In this document: positions 1-8,679 of the stretch, piece by piece
Layout of the letters: each line of letters begins with the position of its first letter
Numbering within the stretch: position 1 is the first letter of the stretch
Assembly: GCF_043194295.1 (NCBI RefSeq)
Contig: NZ_JBAFVK010000011.1
DNA: 64,000 bases
Strand: one strand, 5' to 3'
DNA from: Xanthobacter autotrophicus
GTDB lineage: Bacteria; Pseudomonadota; Alphaproteobacteria; Rhizobiales; Xanthobacteraceae
Translations under genes and position numbers: made by a program
Notes under the pieces: model-generated
Databases searched by the model: none
The model's input: the letters and a program-made list of their open reading frames with translations, nothing else
What the model was told of the DNA's origin: nothing

Positions 1-18
1 GATGAAGTGAGCGGGCAG

Positions 19-46
19 GGAGGGGCCGCGCGGGGGCGGCCCCTCC
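19..46. terminator. GC-rich stem-loop downstream of vanZ-like gene
   Basis: A perfect 10-bp inverted repeat (19-28 pairs with 37-46, 8-nt loop) lies just beyond the stop codon of the minus-strand VanZ-like gene. It could end that transcript or one entering from the left. No T-tract follows on either strand, so it is not a textbook intrinsic terminator. Confidence 0.4.
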
Positions 47-56
47 GCTCCGCTGG

Positions 57-458
57 TCAGGGTGTGCGGCCGAGGCAGCGCATCAGGAGAGGCCGGGCCA
101 CGGTGCGCACAGCGATGATCCCGGCGAGGGCGCCAAGACTGCTCGCCATCCAGTTGTCGACCCCCGGCGAGCGCCCTGGAATGGCGATCTGGGCAAGCTC
201 GAACAGCCCGGAGGCCAGGCAGAAGGGCAGGGCGAGACGAAAGAGGGATGCCGCCGGAAAGGCGAAGGCGGTCACCGCTGCCGTGCCCAGATAGGCGATA
301 AAATGCTCAAGGTTGCCGGAATAGCCGGTGTGCGGCCTCTCGCTTCCCGGCAGCAGGGACAAAATGACGATCACCAGCCACAGCAGCCCGGCGAGCCCCG
401 TCAGGAGGCGATTCCTGTGGCGCAGGAGGGTGCGCAAGGCCGGGGCGGCTGTGGTCAT
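57..458 (-). CDS. VanZ-like family membrane protein
   Basis: A 133-residue protein with about four hydrophobic segments: near residues 17-38 (LLTGLAGLLWLVIVILSLLPG), 50-68, 70-90 and 105-122. The LLPGS motif after the first helix, the NLEHFIAYLG motif and the FELAQ/PGRSPGVDNW stretch are typical of the VanZ-like family. VanZ itself gives low-level teicoplanin resistance; most family members have no known role, so no substrate is proposed. The ATG at 458 has only a weak ribosome binding site. It is read away from the SulP gene, with a 475-bp gap between them. Confidence 0.85.
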   Translation of the reverse strand: MTTAAPALRTLLRHRNRLLTGLAGLLWLVIVILSLLPGSERPHTGYSGNLEHFIAYLGTAAVTAFAFPAASLFRLALPFCLASGLFELAQIAIPGRSPGVDNWMASSLGALAGIIAVRTVARPLLMRCLGRTP

Positions 459-933
459 CGCGCGTCGATCATGGGGACTTCAGTCATTTGGCTGCTGCCT
501 CGGAGCCGGATCGGTCCGGATGCCCCACCATAACGACACCGGCTCAAATCTCGAACCGGGACGCCGGGCGAGTTGGTCCCTTCCCGGCGGGTGCCTGCGC
601 AAAGGTGCTCTCGGCGTGCGCGTCTGGCGGTTGCGGCGGAAATCTGCGCTGTCCTCAGTTTGGGGGATGCGGCGACCTGCAGCCTGACGAATGATGATCC
701 CGCGCTGCACGAGACCTTCCGGGCGGCGTCGGCCGGGCCGCTTTCCCCGCACGCGGCTCGGCCGGGATTTTCCTCCAAGTTTGCCTCATGCCCCGCGCGC
801 CAGCGCGGGGCGCTCCTTTGGAGCTGCACCAAGCCGGCTATCTGCCTCGCCCTTCCTGATTTAACATTCGCGCGCCTATGCCGCCCCGAATCCCGGAGCG
901 TCCGCGCGGCATGGCGAGGCGAGGAGCGGGATC
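459..933. other. 475-bp intergenic region, no gene supported
   Basis: No reading frame here resembles a protein family or shows convincing start signals. The one clear structure is a perfect 8-bp hairpin, 791-798 with 803-810, loop GCCA, without a following T-run. The region must hold the promoters of the two divergent flanking genes, but I cannot point to convincing -35/-10 elements. Confidence 0.5.
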
Positions 934-2652
934 GTGCGTGAAGCCCTGAAGCGCTGGGCACCCGGGCTTTCCGCCCTCCTCGCCTATCGACGGGTGGATC
1001 TCGGCGCCGACCTCAGGGCCGGCCTCGCGGTGGCGGCAGTGGCGATCCCGGTGGGCATCGCCTATGCCGAGCTTGCCGGCTTCCGGCCGGAGGTCGGGCT
1101 TTATTCCTGCGTCTTCCCCCTTGTGGCCTATGCCATCTTCGGCTCGTCCCGCCAGCTGGTGCTGGGGCCCGATGCCGCCACCTGCGCCGTCATAGCCTCC
1201 GCCGTGGCGCCGCTGGCAGCGGGAGACGGGGCGGCCTATGCGACGCTCTCGGCGGAACTGGCGCTGCTGACCGGCATCATCTGCATCCTGGCAAGGTTCC
1301 TGCGCCTCGGCGTGCTGGCTGATTTCCTGTCCAAGCCCATCCTCATCGGCTTCCTGAACGGCATCGCCATCACCATCGTGCTGGGCCAGCTCGCCAAGAT
1401 CACGCGGATCGAGGGCACGGGCGGCCATGTCCTGCATGCAACCTTCAATCTCATCCTGCGTCTCGGCGAGACCCATCCGCCCACCCTGCTGCTGGCACTC
1501 GGCGCGTTCGGCCTCATGATCGTGAGCGGGCGGCTGCTGCCGGCCTTTCCTGCGGCGGTGCTGGCCATGGCCGGCGCGGCGCTGGCGGTATTCCTGCTGG
1601 GCCTCGACCTCGAGGGGGTGAAGACGCTGGGCGTGGTGCCGGCGGGGCTTCCGGGAATCATGCTGGTGCGGCTTGATCCCGACGCGCTGGCCGCGCTCGT
1701 GCCCGCTGCCGGCGGTCTCGCTTTGGTGAGCTTCACCAGCATGATGCTCACGTCCCGCTCCTTCGCCTCGAAGAACGGCTACGAAGTGGATCCGGACAAG
1801 GACTTCGCCGCCCTCGGGGCCGCCAACGTGGTTTCGGCCCTCACCTATGGCTTCGCCATCAGTGGCGCGGATTCGCGCACCGCCATGTCCGATGCTGCCG
1901 GTGGCCGCACCCACGCTGCGGCGTTGTTCGCGGCCCTCGCGGTGGCGCTGGTGCTTATGTTCCTCACCGCGCCGCTGCGCTACGTGCCGGTGGCGGCGCT
2001 GGGTGCGGTGCTGGTGATGGCGGGCCTCTCGCTGGTGGACCTTGCCACCCTGCGCCTCATCGCCCGCGCCGACCGGGCAGAGGCGGCCATCTCCATTCTC
2101 GCCACGCTGGGGGTGGTGGTGCTGGGGGCGACCCAGGGCATCCTGGTGGCCGTGGTGCTGGCGCTGCTGCGGTTCCTGCGCATGAGCGCGCGGCCCCGGG
2201 TGGAAATCCTCGGCCGGGTGGCCGGCATGCCGGGCTTCCACGCTTTGTCGCGGCACCAGAACGCGACGGCCCCCCATGGTCTCGTCATTTTCCGCTTCAA
2301 CGGTCCGCTCGTCTTCTTCAATGCCGGCCATTTTCGTCACACGCTTCTGGCGGCCACCACTGCGGAAGAGGGGGCGCCGAAGGCTGTCATTCTCGATCTG
2401 TTGCCGGTGACGGAGACGGATGTGACCGGCCTGTTCACCCTGAAGGAGGTATCGGAGATCCTGGGCCAGCGCGGCATTGCGCTCGTCGGAGCCGGCCGGC
2501 AGACCGAGTGGCGCAACTGGATGGTAACCCACGGCTTCAATCCCGATGGTATCGTCATCCATCCCACCTTGCGCCATGCCGTGAAGGCGCTGGCGGCAGT
2601 GGATACGGACCAGTCCGATCCAGACGAAGAAGACGATACCAAAGCGTCATAA
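934..2652 (+). CDS. SulP family inorganic anion transporter with STAS domain
   Basis: A 572-residue SLC26/SulP permease. Residues about 1-415 form the multi-helix transport domain. It opens with the family hallmark region around residues 25-60 (LRAGLAVAAVAIPVGIAYAELAG, then GLYSCVFPLVAYAIFGSSRQLVLGPDA), and the DSRTAM motif follows mid-protein. Residues about 445-555 form a cytoplasmic STAS domain (LVIFRFNGPLVFFNAGHF ... ILDLLPVTETDVTG). Family members carry sulfate, bicarbonate, chloride or dicarboxylates in symport or exchange; no neighbour (carbonic anhydrase or sulfate assimilation gene) tells which. The start is GTG at 934, with GAGGAGCGGG just upstream as ribosome binding site. It appears to be a single-gene transcript. 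Confidence 0.93.
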   Translation: MREALKRWAPGLSALLAYRRVDLGADLRAGLAVAAVAIPVGIAYAELAGFRPEVGLYSCVFPLVAYAIFGSSRQLVLGPDAATCAVIASAVAPLAAGDGAAYATLSAELALLTGIICILARFLRLGVLADFLSKPILIGFLNGIAITIVLGQLAKITRIEGTGGHVLHATFNLILRLGETHPPTLLLALGAFGLMIVSGRLLPAFPAAVLAMAGAALAVFLLGLDLEGVKTLGVVPAGLPGIMLVRLDPDALAALVPAAGGLALVSFTSMMLTSRSFASKNGYEVDPDKDFAALGAANVVSALTYGFAISGADSRTAMSDAAGGRTHAAALFAALAVALVLMFLTAPLRYVPVAALGAVLVMAGLSLVDLATLRLIARADRAEAAISILATLGVVVLGATQGILVAVVLALLRFLRMSARPRVEILGRVAGMPGFHALSRHQNATAPHGLVIFRFNGPLVFFNAGHFRHTLLAATTAEEGAPKAVILDLLPVTETDVTGLFTLKEVSEILGQRGIALVGAGRQTEWRNWMVTHGFNPDGIVIHPTLRHAVKALAAVDTDQSDPDEEDDTKAS

Positions 2653-2826
2653 AATCCATGATTGATTTGTGTCATGGAAGACGAGAGCCTGAATTGGGCA
2701 TAGCCTCGGGCTCAATTCGGCTTGAACCTGACCCGGTCGTGAATTTTCCTCCACCTGTCGCGCTTTGGATCGCCGGGGAGAGGACGATCGTGTACCGGCC
2801 AGGCGGGACGACAGGGAGAAATCTTG

Positions 2827-3810
2827 ATGCCGGCCTCCATCGCCCTAGAGCCGTCCATTCCTCACGCCCAGGCGCCGCGTCACGAGAAGTATGATCGCCT
2901 CATCGCTGCCGCGCAGGCCTTGCCTCGGCTGAGGGTGGCAGTCGTTCATCCGTGCGATGAGGCCTCCCTCGGCGCGGCGCTGGAGGCGGCCGAGCTTGGC
3001 CTCATCGAGCCCATCCTGGTCGGCCCGCCGGGGAAGATCGCGGCGGCCGCGAGCGCTGCCAAGCTGGACATTTCCGCTGTGCGGCAGGTGAACGCCGCCC
3101 ACAGCCACGATGCCGCCGCCAAGGCGGTGGAACTGGTACGCTGCGGTGAGGCCGACGCCCTGATGAAGGGCAGCCTCCACACCGACGAACTGATGGGCGC
3201 GGTGGTGGCCCGCGATACCGGCCTGCGTACCGCGCGGCGCATCAGTCATTGCTTCGTGATGGATGTGCCCAGTCACCCGGATGCCTTGATCATCACGGAT
3301 GCGGCCATCAACATCTCCCCCTCGCTGGAAGACAAGAGCCATATCGTCCAGAACGCCATCGACCTTGCCCATGCGATGAAGTTCGAGGAGGCGCGCGTCG
3401 CCGTGCTCTCGGCCATGGAGACGGTGAACCCCAACGTGCCCTCCACCATCGAGGCGGCGGCCCTGTGCAAGATGGCTGATCGCGGCCAGATCACCGGCGG
3501 GATCGTGGATGGGCCGCTGGCCCTCGACAACGCCATCGACCTCGGCTCGGCGGCCATCAAGCACATCACCTCCCCGGTGGCGGGGCGGGCCAACATTCTG
3601 GTGGTGCCGGACCTTGAGGCCGGCAACATGCTGGCGAAAAGCCTCACCTTCCTGGCCGGCGCCGATGCCGCCGGGATCGTGCTCGGGGCGCGGGTGCCCA
3701 TCATCCTCACCAGCCGGGCGGATTCCAAGACCACGCGGCTCGCCTCGTGCGCCGTGGCGGCTCTGCTGGCCGAGGCGCAGCGCGCGATCGCCAAGGCGGT
3801 GGAGGTCTGA
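2827..3810 (+). CDS. pta: phosphate acetyltransferase (PTA/PTB family)
   Basis: A 327-residue protein of the phosphate acetyl/butyryltransferase family, converting acetyl-CoA plus phosphate to acetyl-phosphate and CoA. It covers only the PTA_PTB domain. Databases often label close homologues 'bifunctional enoyl-CoA hydratase/phosphate acetyltransferase', but the MaoC-like hydratase part is absent here. Family-like stretches are ALMKGSLHTDELMGAVV, RISHCFVMDVP and the C-terminal GADAAGIVLGARVPIILTSRAD. A TTG codon at 2824 precedes ATG 2827; the ATG fits the AGGGAG ribosome binding site better. Two bases separate it from acetate kinase, which consumes its product, so they form one operon with the DUF3141 gene and fabI. 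Confidence 0.9.
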   Translation: MPASIALEPSIPHAQAPRHEKYDRLIAAAQALPRLRVAVVHPCDEASLGAALEAAELGLIEPILVGPPGKIAAAASAAKLDISAVRQVNAAHSHDAAAKAVELVRCGEADALMKGSLHTDELMGAVVARDTGLRTARRISHCFVMDVPSHPDALIITDAAINISPSLEDKSHIVQNAIDLAHAMKFEEARVAVLSAMETVNPNVPSTIEAAALCKMADRGQITGGIVDGPLALDNAIDLGSAAIKHITSPVAGRANILVVPDLEAGNMLAKSLTFLAGADAAGIVLGARVPIILTSRADSKTTRLASCAVAALLAEAQRAIAKAVEV

Positions 3811-3812
3811 GC

Positions 3813-5024
3813 ATGGCGAAGGTGCAGCTTGTCCTGAATGCCGGCTCCTCCAGCCTCAAGTTCCAGGTGTTCGTGGACGACGGGGCGGATGTGCCCAATC
3901 GCCTCTATCGCGGCCTGTTCGAGGGCCTTGGCACCGATCCGCGCTTCCGGGTGAAGGACCATGAGGGCGAAGTGGTGGGCGAGGAGCGCTGGCTTCAAAA
4001 TGCCGCTTTCGGCTTCGAGGAGGCGCTGGCCTATCTCTCCGATTGGCTTGCCGCCCATCGCGGCGGCCACCAGCTCGCCGCCGTGGGCCATCGCGTGGTG
4101 CATGGCGGACCCAACTATACTCACGCGGTGCGGCTGACGCCGGAGATCATCGCCGAGCTGGACAAGTTCTCCCCGCTGGCGCCGCTGCACCAGCCGCGCA
4201 GCCTGGAGCCCATCCGCATCATCGCGCGGCGGGTGCCGGGCCTGCCGCAGGTGGCGGCCTTCGACACCGCCTTCCACCGCACCCAGCCGGAGATCGCCCA
4301 GGCCTTCGCCATCCCGCAGTCCCTCACCGACGCGGGGGTGAAGCGCTACGGCTTCCACGGCCTGTCCTATGCCTATCTCGCCACCCAGTTTCCGCACGTG
4401 GACGAGCGCCTCGTCCACGGCAGGGTGGTGGCGGCGCACCTCGGCTCGGGCGCGAGCCTTGGTGCCCTGCTGGCATCGAAGAGCATCGCCACCACCATGG
4501 GCTTTTCCGCCCTGGATGGGCTGGTGATGGGCACACGCTGCGGTACCATCGATGCGGGAGTGGTGTTCTATCTCCAACGCGAACTGGGCATGAGCGCGCT
4601 GGAGGCCGAGCATTTCCTCTATACCAAATGCGGCCTGCTCGGCGTCTCCGGCATCTCCAACGACATGCGCGAACTGCGCGAGAAGGCGGAGGCGGAGCCG
4701 AGCGCGCAGCGGGCCATCGACCTGTTCATCTATCGCATCAATCGGGAGTTCGGCTCGCTGGTGGCGGCGCTGGGCGGCCTCGACGCCCTCGTCTTCACCG
4801 CCGGTATCGGCGAGAACGATGCCGCCACCCGCGCCGAGGTGATCGAGGCCGCCCGCTGGGCCGGCTTCGAGCTGGACCCGGAAGCCAACCGCTCCGGCGC
4901 GACCCGCATCACCAGGGGCAGCGGCCCGCAGGCCTATGTGATCCCCACTGACGAGGAATGGACCATCGTGCGCGAGATGCGCGCGGTGCTGGCGGAGAGC
5001 CGGCAGGATGCCGGCCAGATCTGA
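3813..5024 (+). CDS. ackA: acetate kinase
   Basis: A 403-residue acetokinase-family enzyme that interconverts acetyl-phosphate plus ADP with acetate plus ATP. The ASKHA-fold signatures are clear: LVLNAGSSSLKFQVF at the N-terminus, GHRVVHGGPNYT near residue 95, FDTAFHRTQP, HLGSGASLGAL for phosphate binding, MGTRCGTIDAGVVFY, and FTAGIGENDAATR near the C-terminus. The frame is open upstream into pta, but ATG 3813, two bases after the pta stop, gives the canonical N-terminus. With pta it forms the acetyl-CoA/acetate overflow node. In Sinorhizobium a pta-ackA operon has been described as phosphate-stress responsive; I find no convincing Pho box here. Confidence 0.96.
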   Translation: MAKVQLVLNAGSSSLKFQVFVDDGADVPNRLYRGLFEGLGTDPRFRVKDHEGEVVGEERWLQNAAFGFEEALAYLSDWLAAHRGGHQLAAVGHRVVHGGPNYTHAVRLTPEIIAELDKFSPLAPLHQPRSLEPIRIIARRVPGLPQVAAFDTAFHRTQPEIAQAFAIPQSLTDAGVKRYGFHGLSYAYLATQFPHVDERLVHGRVVAAHLGSGASLGALLASKSIATTMGFSALDGLVMGTRCGTIDAGVVFYLQRELGMSALEAEHFLYTKCGLLGVSGISNDMRELREKAEAEPSAQRAIDLFIYRINREFGSLVAALGGLDALVFTAGIGENDAATRAEVIEAARWAGFELDPEANRSGATRITRGSGPQAYVIPTDEEWTIVREMRAVLAESRQDAGQI

Positions 5025-5095
5025 GCGGCTTAAGCCCAAGGCCTGAAGCCGCTTCGTGGTTTCATGAAACGCGGCGGCTCTCGAAGGAGACGCAC

Positions 5096-7381
5096 ATGGA
5101 CCCGTTGGACATGATGAAAGTGTACGGCCGGGTGGCGGAGATCTACCGCCTGCGCCTCGGCGAGGCGGTCTCGGCCTATGGCGCCGCCATGCGGGGCGCG
5201 GCAAGCGCGTTTGCGGCCGCCGGCCGGCCCCAGGATCCCGTTTCCGCTTGGCGCGACACGGTCTCCTACACGTTCGATGCGGCCCAGCGCTCCCTCATCT
5301 TCTGGGACACCATGCGCCAGCGCGGCAACAACTGGATCGCCCACGAGAAGGCCGGCAAGCCACCGCTGCTCGCCTTCGACTATGAGACGATCGCCGATGC
5401 GCGCAGCTTCGCGCGCCCCGCCAACTACGCCCTGGTGCGCATTCTGCCCCCCGAGGGGGTGACGCTCGATCCCGACAAGCGGCCGTTCCTGATCATCGAT
5501 CCGCGCGCCGGCCATGGGCCTGGCATCGGCGGCTTCAAGGCGGATTCGGAAGTCGGCTTCGCGCTGAAGGCCGGGCACGCGGTCTACATGGTCATCTTCT
5601 TCCCTGAGCCGGTGCCGGGGCAGACGCTGGCGGACGTTTCGCTGGCGGAGGCCGAGTTCGTGCGCATCGTGCGCGAGCGCCATCCCACCTGCGACAAGCC
5701 GGTGGTGATGGGCAATTGCCAGGGTGGCTGGGCCGCCATGCTGGTGGCGGCGCTGGATCCCGACAATGTGGGTCCCATCGTGGTGAACGGCGCGCCCATG
5801 TCCTACTGGGCCGGCAACGACGCCGAGAACCCCATGCGCTACGCCGGCGGCGTGCTCGGCGGCGCGTGGACGGCCTCGCTGGCCGCGGACCTCGGTGGCG
5901 GGGTCTTCGACGGCGCCTATCTGGTGGACAATTTCGAGTATCTGAACCCGGCCAACACCTATTTCGGCAAGTATTACACCCTCTATTCCCGCATCGACAC
6001 CGAGCCGGCGCGCTTCCTGGAATTCGAGCGCTGGTGGGGCGGCTACTTCCTGATGAACCGGGAAGAGATCAAGTGGATCGTCGAGAATCTGTTCGTCGGC
6101 AACAAGCTTGCCGCCGGCAAGGCGGAATGGGCGCCGGGCAAGTCCTTCGACCTGAAGGCGGTGCGCTCGCCCATCATCATCTTCGCCTCGCTGGGCGACA
6201 ACATCACCCCGCCGCAGCAGGCCATCAACTGGGTCGCCGACCTCTATCCCACCACGCAGGCCCTCAAGAGTGCCGGGCAGGTGGTGGTAGGCCTGATGCA
6301 CGAAAGCGTCGGCCATCTGGGCATCTTCGTCTCGGGTGCGGTGGCCAAGCGCGAGCATGCGCAGATCGTCGACCTCATCGACTATGTGGAGGCGCTGGCG
6401 CCGGGCCTCTATGGCATGACCATCGAGGAGGATCATTCCGGCGGCGAGGTGAAATACGACGTGACGCTCACCGAGCGCCGGGTGGAAGACCTCGACCTGC
6501 TGCAGAAATACAGCCGGAACGACGAGATCCCGTTCGAGGTGGTGGCGAATGTCTCGCAGGTCAACGCGCGGGCCTATGAGACTTTCGTGCATCCCGTTCT
6601 CTCGGCGGTGGTGACGCCGGAGATGGGGCGGGTGCTGCGGGCGGTGCATCCACTGCGGGCGGCACGCTGGGGCCTCTCCGACCTCAATCCGTTGCTCGCG
6701 GCCCTGGCGCCCTTCGCCGAATTTGCCCGTGGCCAGCGCACCCCGCGCAACGAGGACGGCCCGCACGTGGCCGCCGAGCATTTCCTGGCCACCGCCATCA
6801 CCGCCGGCTTCGACCTCTACCGGCAACTGCGCGACGCCACCGTGGAGACGGAATTCTTCCGCCTCTACGGCACCCTCGCCATGCTGGACCCCGACCTCAC
6901 GGCGCCGACGACGCCCGCCATCGTGGAGCAGCCGCCGGTTGAGGTGGCGTCCGCCCTTGCCAACCTGCGCGAGGGCGGCTTCACCGATGCGGCGGTGCGC
7001 GTGGCGCTGCTGGCCCAGAAGCGCGGCGGCGGCCAGCAGAGGCTCTCCATCCTGAAGCAGATCCGCGAGCTGGTGGGGCAGGAGGTGGGCCTCCTCGCGC
7101 TGCCGGCCGACGACGGGCAGGCGATCATCCGGCGGCAGTCCATCATCGTCGAGCATGCGCCCGACGAGGCCCTCGCCACGCTTCCGGCGCTGCTTCCCAC
7201 GCCCGAGGCGCGTGCCCACCTGCTGACGTTGCTCGACCGGCTGCTTGCGAACATCGCCTTCGGGCCGGATGTGAACGACGTGGTCGCCGATGTGAAGCGC
7301 GTGCTGGCCGAGGGCCCGGCGCGGCAGGGCGCCGAGGGTCAGGTCATTCCTTTTCCTTCCTACGCAGGGCAGGCCGTATGA
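5096..7381 (+). CDS. DUF3141 alpha/beta-hydrolase, PHA-synthase-like
   Basis: A 761-residue protein matching DUF3141 in context and length. It starts at ATG 5096 behind GAAGGAGA. The middle part (about 130-440) reads as an alpha/beta hydrolase: LIIDPRAGHGPGIGGF, then a nucleophile elbow GNCQGGWAAML with Cys208 in a G-x-C-x-G box. Candidate acid Asp368 (SLGDNITPPQQ) and His407 (SVGHLGIF) follow. Cys/Asp/His in this order is the pattern of polyhydroxyalkanoate synthases, whose nucleophile is also cysteine. The N-terminus (MDPLDMMKVYGRVAEIYRLRLG) resembles a phasin or PhaE-like helical region. The C-terminal 300 residues are helical with no recognised motif. It overlaps fabI by 4 bases. Function is unproven; action on acyl-CoA or hydroxyacyl thioesters is an inference. 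Confidence 0.85.
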   Translation: MDPLDMMKVYGRVAEIYRLRLGEAVSAYGAAMRGAASAFAAAGRPQDPVSAWRDTVSYTFDAAQRSLIFWDTMRQRGNNWIAHEKAGKPPLLAFDYETIADARSFARPANYALVRILPPEGVTLDPDKRPFLIIDPRAGHGPGIGGFKADSEVGFALKAGHAVYMVIFFPEPVPGQTLADVSLAEAEFVRIVRERHPTCDKPVVMGNCQGGWAAMLVAALDPDNVGPIVVNGAPMSYWAGNDAENPMRYAGGVLGGAWTASLAADLGGGVFDGAYLVDNFEYLNPANTYFGKYYTLYSRIDTEPARFLEFERWWGGYFLMNREEIKWIVENLFVGNKLAAGKAEWAPGKSFDLKAVRSPIIIFASLGDNITPPQQAINWVADLYPTTQALKSAGQVVVGLMHESVGHLGIFVSGAVAKREHAQIVDLIDYVEALAPGLYGMTIEEDHSGGEVKYDVTLTERRVEDLDLLQKYSRNDEIPFEVVANVSQVNARAYETFVHPVLSAVVTPEMGRVLRAVHPLRAARWGLSDLNPLLAALAPFAEFARGQRTPRNEDGPHVAAEHFLATAITAGFDLYRQLRDATVETEFFRLYGTLAMLDPDLTAPTTPAIVEQPPVEVASALANLREGGFTDAAVRVALLAQKRGGGQQRLSILKQIRELVGQEVGLLALPADDGQAIIRRQSIIVEHAPDEALATLPALLPTPEARAHLLTLLDRLLANIAFGPDVNDVVADVKRVLAEGPARQGAEGQVIPFPSYAGQAV

Positions 7382-8199
7382 GCGCGCAGGAGACGACGAC
7401 GGGTTCCATGTCGCAGCCGGACTGGGACCTGCTGGGAGCGGCGCTGAAGGGCCGCAAGGCCCTGGTGCTGGGCATCGCCAACGAGCATTCCATCGCCTAT
7501 GGCTGCGCCCGGGTGTTCCGCCGGCTCGGCGCGGAGCTGGCGATCACATACCTCAACGAGAAGGCGCGGCCCCATGTGGAGCCGCTGGCGCAGGAGTTGG
7601 GCGCCAGCATCTTCGCCCCCTGCGACGTGAGCCGGGAGGGGGAGCTGGAAGCCGTCTTCGCCCGCATCGGGAAGGAGTGGGGCGGCCTCGACATCGCGCT
7701 GCATTCCATTGCCTTCGCGCCCAAGGATGACCTTCAGGGCCGGCTGGTGGATTCCTCGGCGGAGGGGTTCAAGGTGGCCATGGACATTTCCTGCCACTCC
7801 TTCATCCGCATGGCGAAGCTCGCCGAACCGCTGATGACGGGTGGCGGCACGCTCATGGCCATGAGCTATCACGGCGCCGAAAAGGTGGTGCCCAACTACA
7901 ATCTCATGGGACCGGTGAAGGCGGCGCTGGAAAGCACGGTGCGCTATCTTGCCTACGAACTCGGCCAAAAGGACATCCGTGTCCATGCCGTCTCGCCCGG
8001 CCCGCTGAAGACCCGCGCCGCCTCGGGCCTGAAGGATTTCGACGTGCTCCTGTCCGAGGCGACCCAGCGCGCGCCCATCGGGGAACTGGTGGACATCGAC
8101 GACGTGGGCCTCACCACGGCCTTCCTCGCCACCCCCTTCGCGCGGCGGCTGACCGGCATGACCGTCTATGTGGACGGCGGCCTCTCCATCATGGCCTGA
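7378..8199 (+). CDS. fabI: enoyl-[acyl-carrier-protein] reductase FabI
   Basis: A 273-residue NAD(P)H-dependent enoyl-ACP reductase of the short-chain dehydrogenase superfamily, carrying out the last step of each fatty-acid elongation round. GIANEHSIAYGCARVF is the FabI cofactor loop. Tyr164, Tyr174 and Lys181 (SYHGAEKVVPNYN ... VKAALE) keep the spacing of the E. coli catalytic residues Tyr146, Tyr156 and Lys163. The ATG at 7378 overlaps the DUF3141 stop (ATGA). A second in-frame ATG at 7408 could be the true start, as many FabI proteins begin close to the cofactor loop. Its place behind pta-ackA suggests a specialised copy beside a housekeeping one, but only this copy is visible. Confidence 0.95.
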   Translation: MSAQETTTGSMSQPDWDLLGAALKGRKALVLGIANEHSIAYGCARVFRRLGAELAITYLNEKARPHVEPLAQELGASIFAPCDVSREGELEAVFARIGKEWGGLDIALHSIAFAPKDDLQGRLVDSSAEGFKVAMDISCHSFIRMAKLAEPLMTGGGTLMAMSYHGAEKVVPNYNLMGPVKAALESTVRYLAYELGQKDIRVHAVSPGPLKTRAASGLKDFDVLLSEATQRAPIGELVDIDDVGLTTAFLATPFARRLTGMTVYVDGGLSIMA

Positions 8200-8306
8200 C
8201 CCCCTTTCGGCGGGCCTGCTGCACTGCGGCGGGCCGTCTTGATCGTGATCCTCAAGGCGATCATACTGGCCTTATTGTTTCGGCCATTTGCGTTGAGGTT
8301 TTTGCC

Positions 8307-8495
8307 ATGCCTTTGAAGGAAGAGGATATTCAGCCCGGCAAGTGCTACAAGACCAAGGGCATCGAGAATTATAAAGTGATTGCCATGACCCGTGGCATCG
8401 TCACCTACCAGACTTGGACTTCGCCCCTGCGTATCAACGTGGGCGTCAAGCAGTTCGCCGACGCGGTCTACAAGGTGGTGCCCTGCCCCAAATAG
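8307..8495 (+). CDS. 62-residue conserved-looking small protein, function unknown
   Basis: A short, Lys/Tyr/Val-rich soluble protein starting MPLKEEDIQPGKCYKTKG. Its composition differs from the Arg/Ala/Pro-rich translations of non-coding frames in this GC-rich DNA: it has 8 Lys and 5 Tyr. GAGG lies about 10 bases before ATG 8307. The predicted pattern is short beta strands (CYKTKG, YKVIAMT, IVTYQTW, VYKVVP), compatible with a small SH3- or KOW-like barrel, but I recognise no family. It stands alone, 107 bp after fabI and 184 bp before a glycosyltransferase. Confidence 0.7.
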   Translation: MPLKEEDIQPGKCYKTKGIENYKVIAMTRGIVTYQTWTSPLRINVGVKQFADAVYKVVPCPK

Positions 8496-8679
8496 CTAAG
8501 CCCTAGCCGTCCTGCGGGTGCCGCTCCGAGCCGTTGCGCGCGGACTCAAGGTATTTGCGCACGGCTCCAGGCTAGCCCGCGTCAATCCGCATCGCTTGAG
8601 GTCGCCACAAGCATCCGCTTTGGTGCAATGCGGCATCGACGGCGCGCGGATGCGGCGGTATAGCTGGCGGGAACGCTCA

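Noticed and set aside
838..2577. A 579-codon minus-strand frame opposite the SulP gene, and similar ones at 3273-5204 and 5030-7219
   Set aside because: All are antisense shadows of well-supported genes, with low-complexity His/Gln/Arg/Gly composition and no recognisable motif.
2653..2826. Possible Pho box before pta
   Set aside because: A single TGTCAT occurs (near 2670), but no second repeat at the required 11-bp spacing, so phosphate control cannot be claimed from sequence.
8239..8255. TTGATCGTGATCC resembling an FNR/FixK box after fabI
   Set aside because: Only one half matches TTGAT-N4-ATCAA; the second half reads ATCCT. The position before a small unknown gene gives no support.
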